This document shows, one piece after another, positions 16,249 to 26,137 of a stretch of 64,000 bases of DNA. A model generated the notes under the pieces. It was not told where the DNA came from, did not search any database, and worked only from the letters and a program-made list of their open reading frames with translations. The DNA is from LMUY01 sp965199555 (GTDB taxonomy: Bacteria > Pseudomonadota > Alphaproteobacteria > Acetobacterales > Acetobacteraceae), in assembly GCA_965199555.1 (NCBI GenBank), contig CBDASJ010000026.1, positions 62,001-126,000 on the forward strand, in the 5' to 3' direction. The translations under genes and the position numbers were made by a program. The stretch's first letter is position 1. Each line of letters starts with the position of its first letter.

Positions 16249-18060
16249 ATGAACGCGATCTCCAGCCCCTCCAACGGCGCCTACACGATCGTCGACCACA
16301 CCTATGACGTGGTCGTGGTGGGGGCCGGCGGAGCTGGGTTGCGCGCCACCCTCGGCATGGGTGCCGCCGGGCTGAAGACGGCGTGCATCACCAAGGTGTT
16401 CCCGACCCGATCCCATACCGTGGCGGCGCAGGGTGGCATTGGCGCCGCGCTGGGCAACATGGGCGAGGACGATTGGCGCTGGCACATGTACGACACGGTG
16501 AAAGGGTCGGACTGGCTCGGCGACCAGGACAGCATTGAATACATGTGCCGCGAAGCGGTGCCGGCCATCTACGAGCTGGAGCATTTCGGCGTTCCGTTCT
16601 CGCGGACCGAGGACGGTCGCATCTACCAGCGCCCGTTCGGCGGCCACATGCAGGATTACGGCAAGACGCCAGCCAACCGCGCCTGTGCCGCGGCCGACCG
16701 CACCGGCCATGCCATCCTGCACACGCTGTATCAGCAGTCGCTGAAGCACGAGGTCGAGTTCTTCGTCGAGTATTTCGCCCTCGACCTCATCATGGACGAG
16801 GAAGGCGCCTGCCGCGGCGTGATCGCCTGGTGCCTGGAGGATGGCAGCATCCACCGCTTTCGCGCGCAAAGCACCGTGCTGGCCACCGGCGGCTACGGCC
16901 GCGCCTATCTGTCCTGCACCTCCGCCCACACCTGCACGGGCGATGGTGGCGGCATGGTGATGCGCGCCGGCCTGCCGGTGCAAGACATGGAGTTCGTGCA
17001 GTTCCACCCGACCGGCATCTTCCCCGCCGGCTGCTTGATCACCGAGGGCGTGCGCGGCGAAGGCGGCTACCTGACCAACGGCAACGGTGAGCGGTTCATG
17101 GAGCGCTATGCGCCCACCGCCAAGGACCTGGCCAGCCGCGACGTGGTCAGCCGGTCCATGACCATCGAGATCAACGAGGGCCGCGGCGTCGGCCCCAACA
17201 AGGACCACATCCACCTACATATCGAGCATCTGGGTGCCGACTTGCTGAACGAGCGGCTGCCCGGCATCTCCGAGACGGCCAAGGTGTTCGCCGGCGTCGA
17301 TGTGACCAAGGACCCGATCCCGGTGCTGCCCACCGTGCACTACAACATGGGCGGCATCCCGACGAACTACCGCACGGAGGTGCTGCGCCCGACTGCCGCC
17401 GACCCGGATGCGGTGGTTCCCGGCCTGATGGCGGTGGGCGAGGCCGCCTGCGTGTCGGTGCACGGCGCCAATCGGCTGGGCACCAACTCCTTGCTCGACC
17501 TGGTGGTGTTTGGCCGCGCCGCGGCGCACCGGGCCGAGGAAATTCTTAAGCCAGGGGCGTCCCAGGCTCCCTTGCCCGCCAAGGCCGGCGAGATGGGCCT
17601 CGATCGGCTAGACCGCAAGCGCCATAACCACGGCACCACCCGCACCGGCGAGGTGCGTGAGCAGATGCAGCGTGCCATGCAGGCCCATGCCGCGGTGTTC
17701 CGCACCAGCAAGAGCCTGACGGAAGGCGTGGCCAAGATGCGCGGTATCTACGCCGGCAAAGAGGATATCGGCGTCACCGACCGCTCGATGATCTGGAACA
17801 GCGACTTGGCCGAAGCCCTGGAGCTGGACAATTTGCTGAGCAGCGCGATGACCACCATGGTCGGCGCCGAAGCCCGCCAGGAAAGCCGTGGTGCCCACGC
17901 GCATGACGACTTCCCCGACCGCGACGACGCCGAGTGGATGAAGCACACCGTCGCCCGGATCGACGATCGCGGGGACGTGGCGCTCAGCTACCGGCCGGTG
18001 CGGATGCAGACGTTGACCAACGAGGTGAGCGTCTTCCCGCCGAAAAAGCGCGTGTATTGA
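16249..18060 (+). CDS. sdhA: Succinate dehydrogenase flavoprotein subunit
   Basis: The 603-residue catalytic flavoprotein of complex II oxidises succinate to fumarate. VVVGAGGAGLRATLGM is the FAD dinucleotide fold. FPTRSHTVAAQGGIGAALGN carries the His (residue 56) that binds FAD covalently. FHPTGIFPAGCLITEGVRGEGG is the substrate loop and HYNMGGIPTN is near the active site. ANRLGTNSLLDLVVFGRAA is the late FAD-binding segment. Length and ending (NEVSVFPPKKRVY) are typical of proteobacterial SdhA. Confidence 0.97.
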   Translation: MNAISSPSNGAYTIVDHTYDVVVVGAGGAGLRATLGMGAAGLKTACITKVFPTRSHTVAAQGGIGAALGNMGEDDWRWHMYDTVKGSDWLGDQDSIEYMCREAVPAIYELEHFGVPFSRTEDGRIYQRPFGGHMQDYGKTPANRACAAADRTGHAILHTLYQQSLKHEVEFFVEYFALDLIMDEEGACRGVIAWCLEDGSIHRFRAQSTVLATGGYGRAYLSCTSAHTCTGDGGGMVMRAGLPVQDMEFVQFHPTGIFPAGCLITEGVRGEGGYLTNGNGERFMERYAPTAKDLASRDVVSRSMTIEINEGRGVGPNKDHIHLHIEHLGADLLNERLPGISETAKVFAGVDVTKDPIPVLPTVHYNMGGIPTNYRTEVLRPTAADPDAVVPGLMAVGEAACVSVHGANRLGTNSLLDLVVFGRAAAHRAEEILKPGASQAPLPAKAGEMGLDRLDRKRHNHGTTRTGEVREQMQRAMQAHAAVFRTSKSLTEGVAKMRGIYAGKEDIGVTDRSMIWNSDLAEALELDNLLSSAMTTMVGAEARQESRGAHAHDDFPDRDDAEWMKHTVARIDDRGDVALSYRPVRMQTLTNEVSVFPPKKRVY

Positions 18061-18135
18061 CGCCACGACAACACGTCACGGCAGACCGCTTGTTTGCCCG
18101 TAGGGCAGCCATGACGGCTGAAGGCAGAAGATAAC

Positions 18136-18918
18136 ATGGTCGAATTTGCTCTCCCGAAGAACAGCACGGTCACACCGGGCCGCACTTGGAGTGCCCCTGT
18201 GGGTGCCAAGCGCGTGCGCGAGTTCAAGATCTACCGCTGGAACCCGGACGACGGGGAGAACCCGCGCCTCGACACCTACCAGGTGGACTTGGACGCGATC
18301 GGCCCGATGGTGCTGGACGCGCTGATCCACATTAAGAACGACATCGACCCCACGCTGACGTTCCGCCGGTCCTGCCGGGAAGGAATCTGCGGCTCCTGCT
18401 CGATGAACATCGACGGCGGCAACACGCTGGCGTGCCTCAAGCCGATTGAGGACATGGCGGGCGTCGTTAAGATCTACCCGCTGCCGCACATGTCGGTGGT
18501 GAAGGACCTGGTTCCCGACCTGTCCATGGCCTACGCCCAGTTGCGCTCCGTGGAGCCGTGGCTGAAATCCGACACGCCTCCGCCGCCGGATGCCGAGCGT
18601 CGGCAAAGCGTGCAGGAGCGTCACAAGCTGGACGGCATGTGGGAATGCATCCTGTGCTTCTGCTGCACGACGTCTTGCCCGTCCTATTGGTGGAACGGCG
18701 ACCGCTATCTCGGCCCGGCAACCTTGCTCGCCGCGTATCGCTGGATCGCGGATAGCCGGGACGAATATACCGGTCAGCGGCTGGACGCGTTGGAAGACCC
18801 GTTCAAGCTGTATGCGTGCCGCACCATCATGAACTGCACCAAAACCTGCCCGAAGGGCCTGAATCCCGCCAAGGCGATCGGCGAGATCAAGCAGATGCTG
18901 GTCGAACGGGCGGGATAA
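18136..18918 (+). CDS. sdhB: Succinate dehydrogenase iron-sulfur subunit
   Basis: This 260-residue electron-transfer subunit binds three iron-sulfur clusters. CREGICGSCSMNI plus a later Cys (NTLACLKP) bind the 2Fe-2S centre. CILCFCCTTSCPSYWW and CRTIMNCTKTCPKGLNP bind the 4Fe-4S and 3Fe-4S centres. The 75-base gap after sdhA holds no obvious terminator, so it probably belongs to the same transcript. Confidence 0.97.
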   Translation: MVEFALPKNSTVTPGRTWSAPVGAKRVREFKIYRWNPDDGENPRLDTYQVDLDAIGPMVLDALIHIKNDIDPTLTFRRSCREGICGSCSMNIDGGNTLACLKPIEDMAGVVKIYPLPHMSVVKDLVPDLSMAYAQLRSVEPWLKSDTPPPPDAERRQSVQERHKLDGMWECILCFCCTTSCPSYWWNGDRYLGPATLLAAYRWIADSRDEYTGQRLDALEDPFKLYACRTIMNCTKTCPKGLNPAKAIGEIKQMLVERAG

Positions 18919-18937
18919 GCCGCACCTCCGGCCGGCC

Positions 18938-19603
18938 ATGCCCTTCTCCGGTGACCTGAGCGTTCCTCGTCATCGCGTTGCCGCCTGGCGCGATTCGTTA
19001 TTGGTTGACCACGCCGTGTTCCGCGTGTTGTGGGACAATTTGGCGGAGGTCGTTCCGGGCAAGCTGTATCGCTCCAACCATCCCACCCCGGCCCGGCTCG
19101 CTGCCGCGAAACGGCGCTTGGGGCTGCGGTCGCTGATCAATCTGCGCGGCCATCGGCAGTGCGGATCGGATGCCTTGTCGCGCCAGGCTTCGGTGGATTT
19201 GGGCTTGCGCCATGTCGACATGGCGTTTGAAAGCCGCGGGGCGCCGCATCGGGATCGCATCCTGCGGTTCGCCGAAATTTACCGCTCGTTGGACAGCCCG
19301 GCGCTCATGCATTGCAAGTCGGGGGCGGACCGGGCCGGCCTGGCATCCGGCCTCGCCATCCTGTTCGAAGGCGGTGACAGCCGGGCGGCGCTGGCCCAGC
19401 TTTCCTGGCGGTTCGGGCATTGGAGCCGGTCCCGCACTGGCATCCTCGACGCGTTCTTCATCCGTTATGCGACGGAGGCGGAAGGGCGCCTGCCATTCCT
19501 CGAGTGGGTGGAGCACGAATATGATGAGGTGGCGCTGCGGCGGGACTTCGTGTCGGGCGGCCTGTCCACCTTCGTGGTCGATCGGGTGTTGGTGCGGGAA
19601 TAG
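18938..19603 (+). CDS. Cys-based protein tyrosine/dual-specificity phosphatase-like protein
   Basis: This 221-residue protein has the phosphatase P-loop HCKSGADRAG; the predicted nucleophile is Cys126 and the phosphate-binding Arg is 132. The upstream segments LYRSNHPTPARLAAAKRRLG and SLINLRGHRQ match bacterial DSP-like enzymes of the tyrosine phosphatase superfamily. No signal peptide, so cytoplasmic. It lies 19 bases after sdhB. Substrate unknown (phosphoprotein or phosphoinositide-like). Confidence 0.85.
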   Translation: MPFSGDLSVPRHRVAAWRDSLLVDHAVFRVLWDNLAEVVPGKLYRSNHPTPARLAAAKRRLGLRSLINLRGHRQCGSDALSRQASVDLGLRHVDMAFESRGAPHRDRILRFAEIYRSLDSPALMHCKSGADRAGLASGLAILFEGGDSRAALAQLSWRFGHWSRSRTGILDAFFIRYATEAEGRLPFLEWVEHEYDEVALRRDFVSGGLSTFVVDRVLVRE

Positions 19604-19623
19604 CGGCAGGCTACCCTTTCGCG

Positions 19624-20261
19624 ATGTCCGCCTGCGCCCTTTGCGGCACGCCCGCGCCGCCGCCGTTCCGCGCACCGCCCCCCGAGGGTTCGCCGGACCT
19701 CGACGGGCGTCCCGGGGAACCGACGCGATCGACCTTGCGACGCTGGGTGCAGACCTGCCGCGGCTGCGGGGCCTGCGCGCCCGACCTGGCGGGGCTGCCC
19801 GACGCGGCGCGGGACATGGTGTCGGACGCAGCTTACCGCGCCCTTCCCTCGCCCTGCGAGCGCTGGGCTGTTCTGGCGGCAGGAACGCCCGACGCGGCAA
19901 ACGCCCTGTTGCAAGCGGCCTGGGCGGCGGAGGATGAGGGCCGGGACGGCGCGGAACTGCGTCGCCGAGCCCTTGCCGCGGCTCCCGCGCCGCCTGACGC
20001 GGAAGGCCTGATCCGCCGGGCCGACGTGCAGCGCCGGGCCGGCCTGCTGCGGGACGCGGCGGCGACGTTGGACGCGGTGCCCGTCACGGAGGATGGCATG
20101 GCTCACATCGTCGCCTTCGAGCGCGCCCGCATCGCGGCAAACGATACCGGCCGCCACCTGCTGAGCAGCGCGCTGCGCCCGCCAGCGCGCACGCCCCACG
20201 TGTCCCACGGTAAAGCCCCGACCGGCGGCTTCTGGAACCGGGTTTTTGGTGGAGCCAAACG

Positions 20262-20265
<4 letters not shown>
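19624..20265 (+). CDS. Hypothetical zinc-ribbon protein
   Basis: This 213-residue protein begins with a possible zinc ribbon: CALCGTP near residue 4 and CRGCGAC near residue 45. The middle is Ala-rich and helical, with a TPR-like look (AERR, LIRRADVQRRAGLLRDAAATL). It ends in a short basic tail (GGFWNRVFGGAKR). It overlaps the next gene by 4 bases (ATGA). I do not recognise a family with known function. The adjacent SEC-C protein suggests a shared metal-binding or protein-handling theme. Confidence 0.7.
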
Positions 20266-21098
<833 letters not shown>

Positions 21099-21107
21099 GC
21101 CGCCCGG

Positions 21108-22028
21108 TCAGTCGGCGACCAGGCAGGCGTCCTGGGCGGCGCGCGCCACCTCCATCTCGCACGATGCCTCATGCATCAACGCCCCGGCCGTGGCGCGCGG
21201 CCCGGCGCAAGCAAACCCGACCGTGACGGTCAGCCGCCGCGACGGCACGCCGGCATGTTCCAGCGCCAGGTCGGCCACCGCTTGCCGCAGCCGCTCCGCC
21301 ACCGGTGCCGCGCCAGACAAGGGCGTGGCGGGCAGGATCACCCCCAGCGTCGCCCCCTTGATGCGGCCGGCGAGGTCACCAGGCCGGGCCAGCGCGACCT
21401 CGACCGCCGTGGCAACCTCGCGCAGCGCCACGTCGCCCGCGTCGCGGCCATACAGGTCGTTGAACAAGCGCATGGCGTCGATGCCGACGGCAAGCAGCGC
21501 CAGCGGCTGCGCTTCCCGGTAGGCCCGGCGCAGCTCGCGTTGCAGCCCGGCGGTGAAGTGCCCGCGATTGGCCAGGCCGGTCACAGGGTCGAGCGTGGCG
21601 CGGCGGCGCAGCAGGTCGTTGGCTTCGATCAGCATCGCCTCCTCCTCCTTGCGCGCGCTGATGTCGCGCAAGGACAACACCGCGCCCGCCCCGGCGGGCA
21701 GGCGGCGCGCACTTGCCTCCACCCATGCCCAGGTGCCGTAGGTGCACCGGGTGCGGAACACGGCCATGGCGGAGGACCGCCCGGCGACCAGGCCGGCCAG
21801 CAGGTCATCGACGATGTGCTGGTCGGTTTCCATCACCAGGTCCCGCAGGCTGGTGCCGCTCAGCTCATCGGGGTCGCGGCCGAGCAGGAGGTTGCTGGCG
21901 TGGGACACCTGGCGGCATCGCCCGTCCAGGTCCAGCACGACCATCATGTCCGGGCCGAACTGCACGCATTGGCGGAAGAACGCTTCCGAGGGATCGGCCT
22001 GGCTGGGCAGCGGCGCTGTGGGAATCAT
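21108..22028 (-). CDS. PAS domain protein with degenerate GGDEF domain
   Basis: This 306-residue protein has a PAS domain (residues about 15-130, VVLDLDGRCRQVSHASNLLLG through LRDISARKEEE). A diguanylate-cyclase fold follows (about 145-300). The entry motif DPVTGLANRGHF and FNDLYGRDAGDVALREVA are conserved, but the active-site loop reads GRIKGATLGVIL where RxGGDEF is expected. The metal/GTP-binding residues are lost, so it probably cannot make c-di-GMP and may act as a sensor or GTP-binding regulator. The ATG at 22028 has GGAG upstream. A longer in-frame start at 22067 is less likely. Confidence 0.85.
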   Translation of the reverse strand: MIPTAPLPSQADPSEAFFRQCVQFGPDMMVVLDLDGRCRQVSHASNLLLGRDPDELSGTSLRDLVMETDQHIVDDLLAGLVAGRSSAMAVFRTRCTYGTWAWVEASARRLPAGAGAVLSLRDISARKEEEAMLIEANDLLRRRATLDPVTGLANRGHFTAGLQRELRRAYREAQPLALLAVGIDAMRLFNDLYGRDAGDVALREVATAVEVALARPGDLAGRIKGATLGVILPATPLSGAAPVAERLRQAVADLALEHAGVPSRRLTVTVGFACAGPRATAGALMHEASCEMEVARAAQDACLVAD

Positions 22029-22111
22029 CTTGGCGGCTCCATGACAGCCCCGACGGGCATGTCTCAAAAATGGAACCGAAAGCTAAAACAAACCGTTACC
22101 TCGGCTTGGAT

Positions 22112-22501
22112 TTATGCGTCGCGTGGATTTGCCATGCGGCCGGACAAGGCATGGCCTGCCAGCAGGTGGACGTGGAAGTGCGGCACTTCCTGCCCGCCAT
22201 GTTGGCCGACATTGGCGACTGCGCGGTAGCCCGGCGCTTCCAGCCCAAGCTGTCGGGCCACCAGCCCCACGGCGCGGAAGAACCCCGCCACCTCGGCTTC
22301 CGAGGCATTGAGCGTGAAGTCCGCCAGCGACACATGGGCGCTGCGGGGGATGACCAGCACATGGACCGGCGCTTGCGGCGCGATGTCGTGGAAGGCAATC
22401 GCCCATTCATCCTCATAGACCCGCGTGGAGGGGATCTCCCCCCGCAGCAGCCGGGCGAAGATGTTGGCGTCGTCGTAGGGACCGAGGCCGCTTACCGGCA
22501 T
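22112..22501 (-). CDS. HIT family (HINT-like) protein
   Basis: This 129-residue histidine-triad hydrolase has NIFARLLRGEIPSTRVYEDEW at the start, the typical HINT N-terminus. The catalytic triad motif is HFHVHLLAG near the C-terminus, and VHVLVIPRSAHVSLAD lies in the middle. It is expected to hydrolyse nucleoside phosphoramidates or aminoacyl-AMP. The gene lies 16 bases downstream of hisE, an arrangement found in other alphaproteobacteria. Confidence 0.94.
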   Translation of the reverse strand: MPVSGLGPYDDANIFARLLRGEIPSTRVYEDEWAIAFHDIAPQAPVHVLVIPRSAHVSLADFTLNASEAEVAGFFRAVGLVARQLGLEAPGYRAVANVGQHGGQEVPHFHVHLLAGHALSGRMANPRDA

Positions 22502-22517
22502 GATGGATCGCTCCGCA

Positions 22518-22964
22518 TCAGGGGATTTTCCGGGTTGCCGGGCCGGGCAGCCGACGCGGCAGCCGCGCTGCTTTTTCCGCGACGCCGGAGATGCCTTCGC
22601 GCCGCTCCAGCTCCGCCCAGACCGCCTGGGGCGGCACGCCGCTGGCGACCCACAACACCAGCAGGTGGTATAGCACGTCGGCGCTTTCCGTGATCACCAG
22701 CTCCGGATTGCCGGCGACGGCCTCGATGAGGCATTCCACCGCTTCCTCGCCAAATTTCTGCGCGACCTTCGACACGCCACGCGACAGCAGCCGGGCGGAA
22801 TGGCTGACCGCCGGGTCAGCCGACCGCCGCTCCATGATCACGGCCCATAGCCGGTCCAGCACGACCGCCGCCGATTCCGACGCCGGCATCGGGGCCGCCG
22901 GCGCCTTCCGCTTGGCGACGACCTTCTTGCGCGCGGCGGGGGCTTTGGCAGGTTTCTTGGACAT
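22518..22964 (-). CDS. hisE: HisE, phosphoribosyl-ATP pyrophosphatase
   Basis: This 148-residue MazG-fold enzyme performs the second histidine step, PR-ATP to PR-AMP. The metal-binding region KVAQKFGEEAVECLIEAV and ITESADVLYHLLVLW are characteristic. It carries a 30-residue Lys/Ala/Pro-rich N-terminal extension and a basic C-terminal tail not needed for the fold. It begins 7 bases after hisF ends. No HisI domain is fused. Confidence 0.95.
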   Translation of the reverse strand: MSKKPAKAPAARKKVVAKRKAPAAPMPASESAAVVLDRLWAVIMERRSADPAVSHSARLLSRGVSKVAQKFGEEAVECLIEAVAGNPELVITESADVLYHLLVLWVASGVPPQAVWAELERREGISGVAEKAARLPRRLPGPATRKIP

Positions 22965-22971
22965 TGCGTTC

Positions 22972-23742
22972 CTATGCGGCCGGGCGGGACAGGCGAACCG
23001 GCAGCCCCGCCTCCCCCAAGGCCTGCTTCACCTCAGCTATGCTGAACTTGCCGAAGTGGAAGACCGATGCCGCCAACAACCCGGTGGCCCCGGCGCGGGC
23101 GCCTTGGACGAAGTGCTGCAACTCGCCCACGCCGCCGCTGGCCACCACGGGAACGCGCACCGCCGCGCACACCGCGCGCAACAGATCGCCGTCGAAGCCC
23201 TTGCCGGTGCCGTCGCGGTCCATGCTGGTCAACAGGATTTCGCCCGCGCCGAGGCTGGCCGCTTGCTCGCACCACGCCACCGCGTCCAGGCCGGCCGGGT
23301 TGCGGCCGCCATGGGTGAACACCTCCCACTTGCCCGGTGCCGTGGCGCGCGCATCCACGGCGACCACCACGCATTGGCTGCCGAACTTCTCGGCCGCTTC
23401 CGCGATCAGCGCCGGGCGGGCGATGGCGGCGGAGTTCATGCTGCATTTGTCCGCACCGGCCAGCAGCAGCTTGCGCATATCGCCCGGGGAGCGGACGCCG
23501 CCGCCCACCGTCAGCGGCAGGAACACGCGCGCGGCGGTGCGGCTCACCACGTCGTAGATGGTGTCGCGGTTCTCGTGGCTGGCGGTGATGTCCAGGAACG
23601 TCAGCTCGTCGGCGCCCGCCGCGTCATACACCGCGGCCTGCTCCACCGGGTCCCCGGCATCGCGCAGGGACACGAAGTTCACGCCCTTCACGACGCGACC
23701 GTCCTTCACATCCAGGCAGGGAATGACGCGCAGTTTCAACAC
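22972..23742 (-). CDS. hisF: HisF, imidazole glycerol phosphate synthase cyclase subunit
   Basis: This 256-residue (beta/alpha)8 barrel pairs with HisH to make IGP and AICAR. LRVIPCLDVKDGRVVKGVNF contains the catalytic Asp, and the second one lies in LLTSMDRDGTGKGFD. Phosphate sites are LTVGGGVRS and VVASGGVGEL. I prefer the GTG at 23742 because it yields the standard N-terminus; a TTG 36 bases upstream is an alternative. It lies 60 bases after birA. Confidence 0.95.
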   Translation of the reverse strand: MLKLRVIPCLDVKDGRVVKGVNFVSLRDAGDPVEQAAVYDAAGADELTFLDITASHENRDTIYDVVSRTAARVFLPLTVGGGVRSPGDMRKLLLAGADKCSMNSAAIARPALIAEAAEKFGSQCVVVAVDARATAPGKWEVFTHGGRNPAGLDAVAWCEQAASLGAGEILLTSMDRDGTGKGFDGDLLRAVCAAVRVPVVASGGVGELQHFVQGARAGATGLLAASVFHFGKFSIAEVKQALGEAGLPVRLSRPAA

Positions 23743-23802
23743 GGCATGGTTGTGGCCCGCATGGCACGAGTCCTGCAAGTTTGTTGGCTTTCGCGGCCCC
23801 GG

Positions 23803-24507
23803 CTACAGCAGCACGTCCCCCGCCACCAGGCTACGCCGCCCGGTGGCGGTGTCCAGCAGCAGGGTGCCGTCCGCGCCGAGGCCGGCAAACGTCCCGGTCA
23901 CCAGTTCCGACGCCAGCCGCACTCGCAGCGGTGCCCCCAGCGCCGGCCCGCGCGCACGCCACTTCGCCAGCACCGGCGCCAGGCCGCCCGCCTGCCAGGC
24001 GGCCCACCCGGCATCCAGTTGGTCGAGCAGCGCGTCCAGCAGGGTCGCCGCATCAGCCGGGCATCCCGCGGCGCGGAGGCTGGTCACCTGGTACGGCATG
24101 TCGGCCGGATGGTGGGCCACGTTGACGCCGATCCCCGCCAGCACGGTGCCGTCCTCCATGCGGTCCAGCAGGATGCCGGCCAGCTTGGCGCCGTCGCGAA
24201 GCACGTCGTTGGGCCATTTCAGCATGGTGCCGGGCCCGGCGAGGCTGTCCACCGCTTCCGCCAAAGCGACCGCCACGACGAAGCCGAGCTCCGGCGCACG
24301 CCGCGCCTCCCCGTCCGGGCGCAGCACCACCGTCGCATACAGATTGCCCGGCGGGCTGACCCAGTGCCGCCCGCTGCGCCCGCGGCCGCCGGTTTGCAGC
24401 CGCGCCATCACCGCCGTGCCATGGGGTGCGCCAGCCAGCGCGAGGGCGCGTGCCTCGTCCATGGTGGACACCACCTCGTCCAACCTGTGGATGCGCGGCA
24501 CGGGCAT
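23803..24507 (-). CDS. birA: Biotin--[acetyl-CoA carboxylase] ligase
   Basis: This 234-residue single-domain biotin protein ligase lacks the DNA-binding domain of the E. coli BirA repressor. Catalytic features are the biotinyl-AMP loop QTGGRGRSGRHW, LKWPNDVL with the ATP/biotin Lys, KLAGILLD, and GIGVNVAHHP. The C-terminal SH3-like domain ends in GRRSLVAGDVLL. It attaches biotin to carboxylase carrier proteins. The start lies two bases after the stop of the YkgJ-family gene. Confidence 0.93.
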   Translation of the reverse strand: MPVPRIHRLDEVVSTMDEARALALAGAPHGTAVMARLQTGGRGRSGRHWVSPPGNLYATVVLRPDGEARRAPELGFVVAVALAEAVDSLAGPGTMLKWPNDVLRDGAKLAGILLDRMEDGTVLAGIGVNVAHHPADMPYQVTSLRAAGCPADAATLLDALLDQLDAGWAAWQAGGLAPVLAKWRARGPALGAPLRVRLASELVTGTFAGLGADGTLLLDTATGRRSLVAGDVLL

Positions 24508-24509
24508 GC

Positions 24510-25079
24510 TCAGCCAGCCGGGTCGGCGAAGGTGACCGGGCTGCCTTCGCCGGCCTGGCCTTGCGCATAGCCGCGGCGGAGGATTTCCAGCAGCGCGGCC
24601 TTGTCCCGTGTGTAGACGGCGTCGCTCAACGCCTCGTTCAATCGGGCCAGGCCGTAGGTGTGGCCCGGCGGCCCCGGCACTTCCAGAAACACGGGCACGC
24701 TGGCGGCCACGGCGGCGGCGACCGTTTCCGCCAGCCCGTCCGCCTTCAGCGCCGCGCGATGCAGCAGGGTGACGATGACGCCCAGGCGGCGCTCCCCCGT
24801 GGCGCGGGCGACCTCGTAATGCAGCCGGACCAGCACGCCGGAGCGGTCCGGCCGCAGCGCCTCGCGCACCCATTTCAACTGCCGCCACCCGCATTCGAAG
24901 CTGCGGCAGGTTTGCGGCCGTGTGTCGTAGATGGCGCAGCTATTGTCACGCTGGGCATTGCGGCAGCGATAACCCTGGACCTTGCGCAGGGCCGGATCGT
25001 CGATCGTCAACGCCACGCAACACACGTTGCAGGACGCGCAGGCGCGTTCCGGAATGGGCGCAGATGGATTGGCAGCCAT
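24510..25079 (-). CDS. YkgJ family cysteine-cluster protein
   Basis: This 189-residue protein has an N-terminal cysteine cluster typical of the YkgJ/CxxCxxCC family. CASCNVCCVAL is followed by YRCRN, SCAIYDTRPQTCRSFEC, giving about eight Cys that probably bind zinc or an Fe-S cluster. The C-terminal half is a soluble alpha/beta region without a known motif. It heads the minus-strand run that includes birA, hisF and hisE. Function unknown. Confidence 0.85.
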   Translation of the reverse strand: MAANPSAPIPERACASCNVCCVALTIDDPALRKVQGYRCRNAQRDNSCAIYDTRPQTCRSFECGWRQLKWVREALRPDRSGVLVRLHYEVARATGERRLGVIVTLLHRAALKADGLAETVAAAVAASVPVFLEVPGPPGHTYGLARLNEALSDAVYTRDKAALLEILRRGYAQGQAGEGSPVTFADPAG

Positions 25080-25264
25080 GGTTTTCAGTGGCCCTCCCCT
25101 TTCACGACCAGACGACCATGGCGCTGTCTAAACCCGCTCAGGGACGATATAGAACGACACCGGCGTAGAGGCGAACCCTGCCAGCGTGGTCGACCATTTG
25201 GGCGAGTACGACCAGGCCCAGCGGCCCGGCCACATCGAACGCTCCACCTGCGCCCGCCATCGAG

Positions 25265-26111
25265 ATGGCCCGCGACGCGGACATGCCGGCCGAGCAGGAC
25301 AAGGATTGCGCAGAACTGCTGAATTGGCTGCGGGCGGAGGAGCTGCGGGAAGAGATCACCACACTTGGCCTGCCACCCTGGGACGGTGCGAAGGGCATGG
25401 TCGGTGCCGGAGCCAAGGTTGAGCTGGACCTCTTGAGCATCCCACCCGATCGCCGCACCGTCGTCGGCTTCGATGGCAACAGCGTGAACGAAACGTTCTG
25501 GGTGAACCGTATCGACGGCACCCGCGCCGACAAGAAGTCGTTCCTTTGCAAGACCCCGAGCCGGTATGACAGCAAGGTGGACGGCATACGTGCCGGCGGC
25601 GAGGTCGCCCGCGAAGCGCTGGCCGGGCGGGCAGCCGCAATGCTGACCGGCCAACTCGGCCTGGCGCTCGACATGCCGGAAACCCACGTCATCAAGCTCG
25701 ACCAAAGCTTCCTGCCGGCGGAGAAGCGGGACAAGACCGGCAGCCCCGTCACCTGCTCGGTCCAGGAGGTGCGGGAAAACAAGGGCGAGCTGCGCCGCCA
25801 AGCGCTCGATCGCCAGCATACCCGCCGATCAATGCGCCGCCATGGCCATCCTCGACCTCGTTACGCTCAACACCGACCGGCACGGCGACAACATCCTCGT
25901 CGGCCTAGATGGCGGGCTGGTCCCGATCGACCAAGGTGCCTCGTTCCTGGATGCGTCGAATGACGGCTTGGACCGCATCTCGCAAACGATCGCCGGCCCG
26001 CAGAACGCCTTGCTGAAACTGCTCGGCACGCACAAGCCGATGGACCCTGCCCTGCGCAAGCGGCTGATGGCGATCGACCCTACCACCATCGGCAAGGGCC
26101 GCGCTGGATGA
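25265..26111 (+). pseudogene. Frameshifted PI3/PI4-kinase-like protein
   Basis: Two overlapping plus frames together spell one kinase-like protein. The first frame carries FWVNRIDGTRADKKSFLCK (Lys-containing N lobe) and EVAREALAGRAAAMLTGQLGLAL, then loses sense near 25790-25810. The second frame supplies MAILDLVTLNTDRHGDNILV (catalytic Asp and Asn) and VPIDQGASF (metal-binding Asp), ending at 26111. DRHxxN plus the later IDxG motif is typical of bacterial PI3/PI4-kinase-fold and HipA-related enzymes. A single frameshift would explain the break. It lies next to the T6SS locus, converging on tagF; an effector-like origin is possible but unproven. Sequencing error or programmed frameshifting cannot be excluded. 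Confidence 0.65.
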
Positions 26112-26137
26112 GATCATGGCGGCCGCCTAGTCGCCGC

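Noticed and set aside
22591..24570. Plus-strand frame of about 659 codons opposite hisE, hisF and birA
   Set aside because: Antisense to three enzymes with full active-site motifs.
25138..25260. Minus-strand 40-codon hydrophobic ORF before the kinase pseudogene
   Set aside because: No ribosome site and no recognisable homology; too weak to call a gene.
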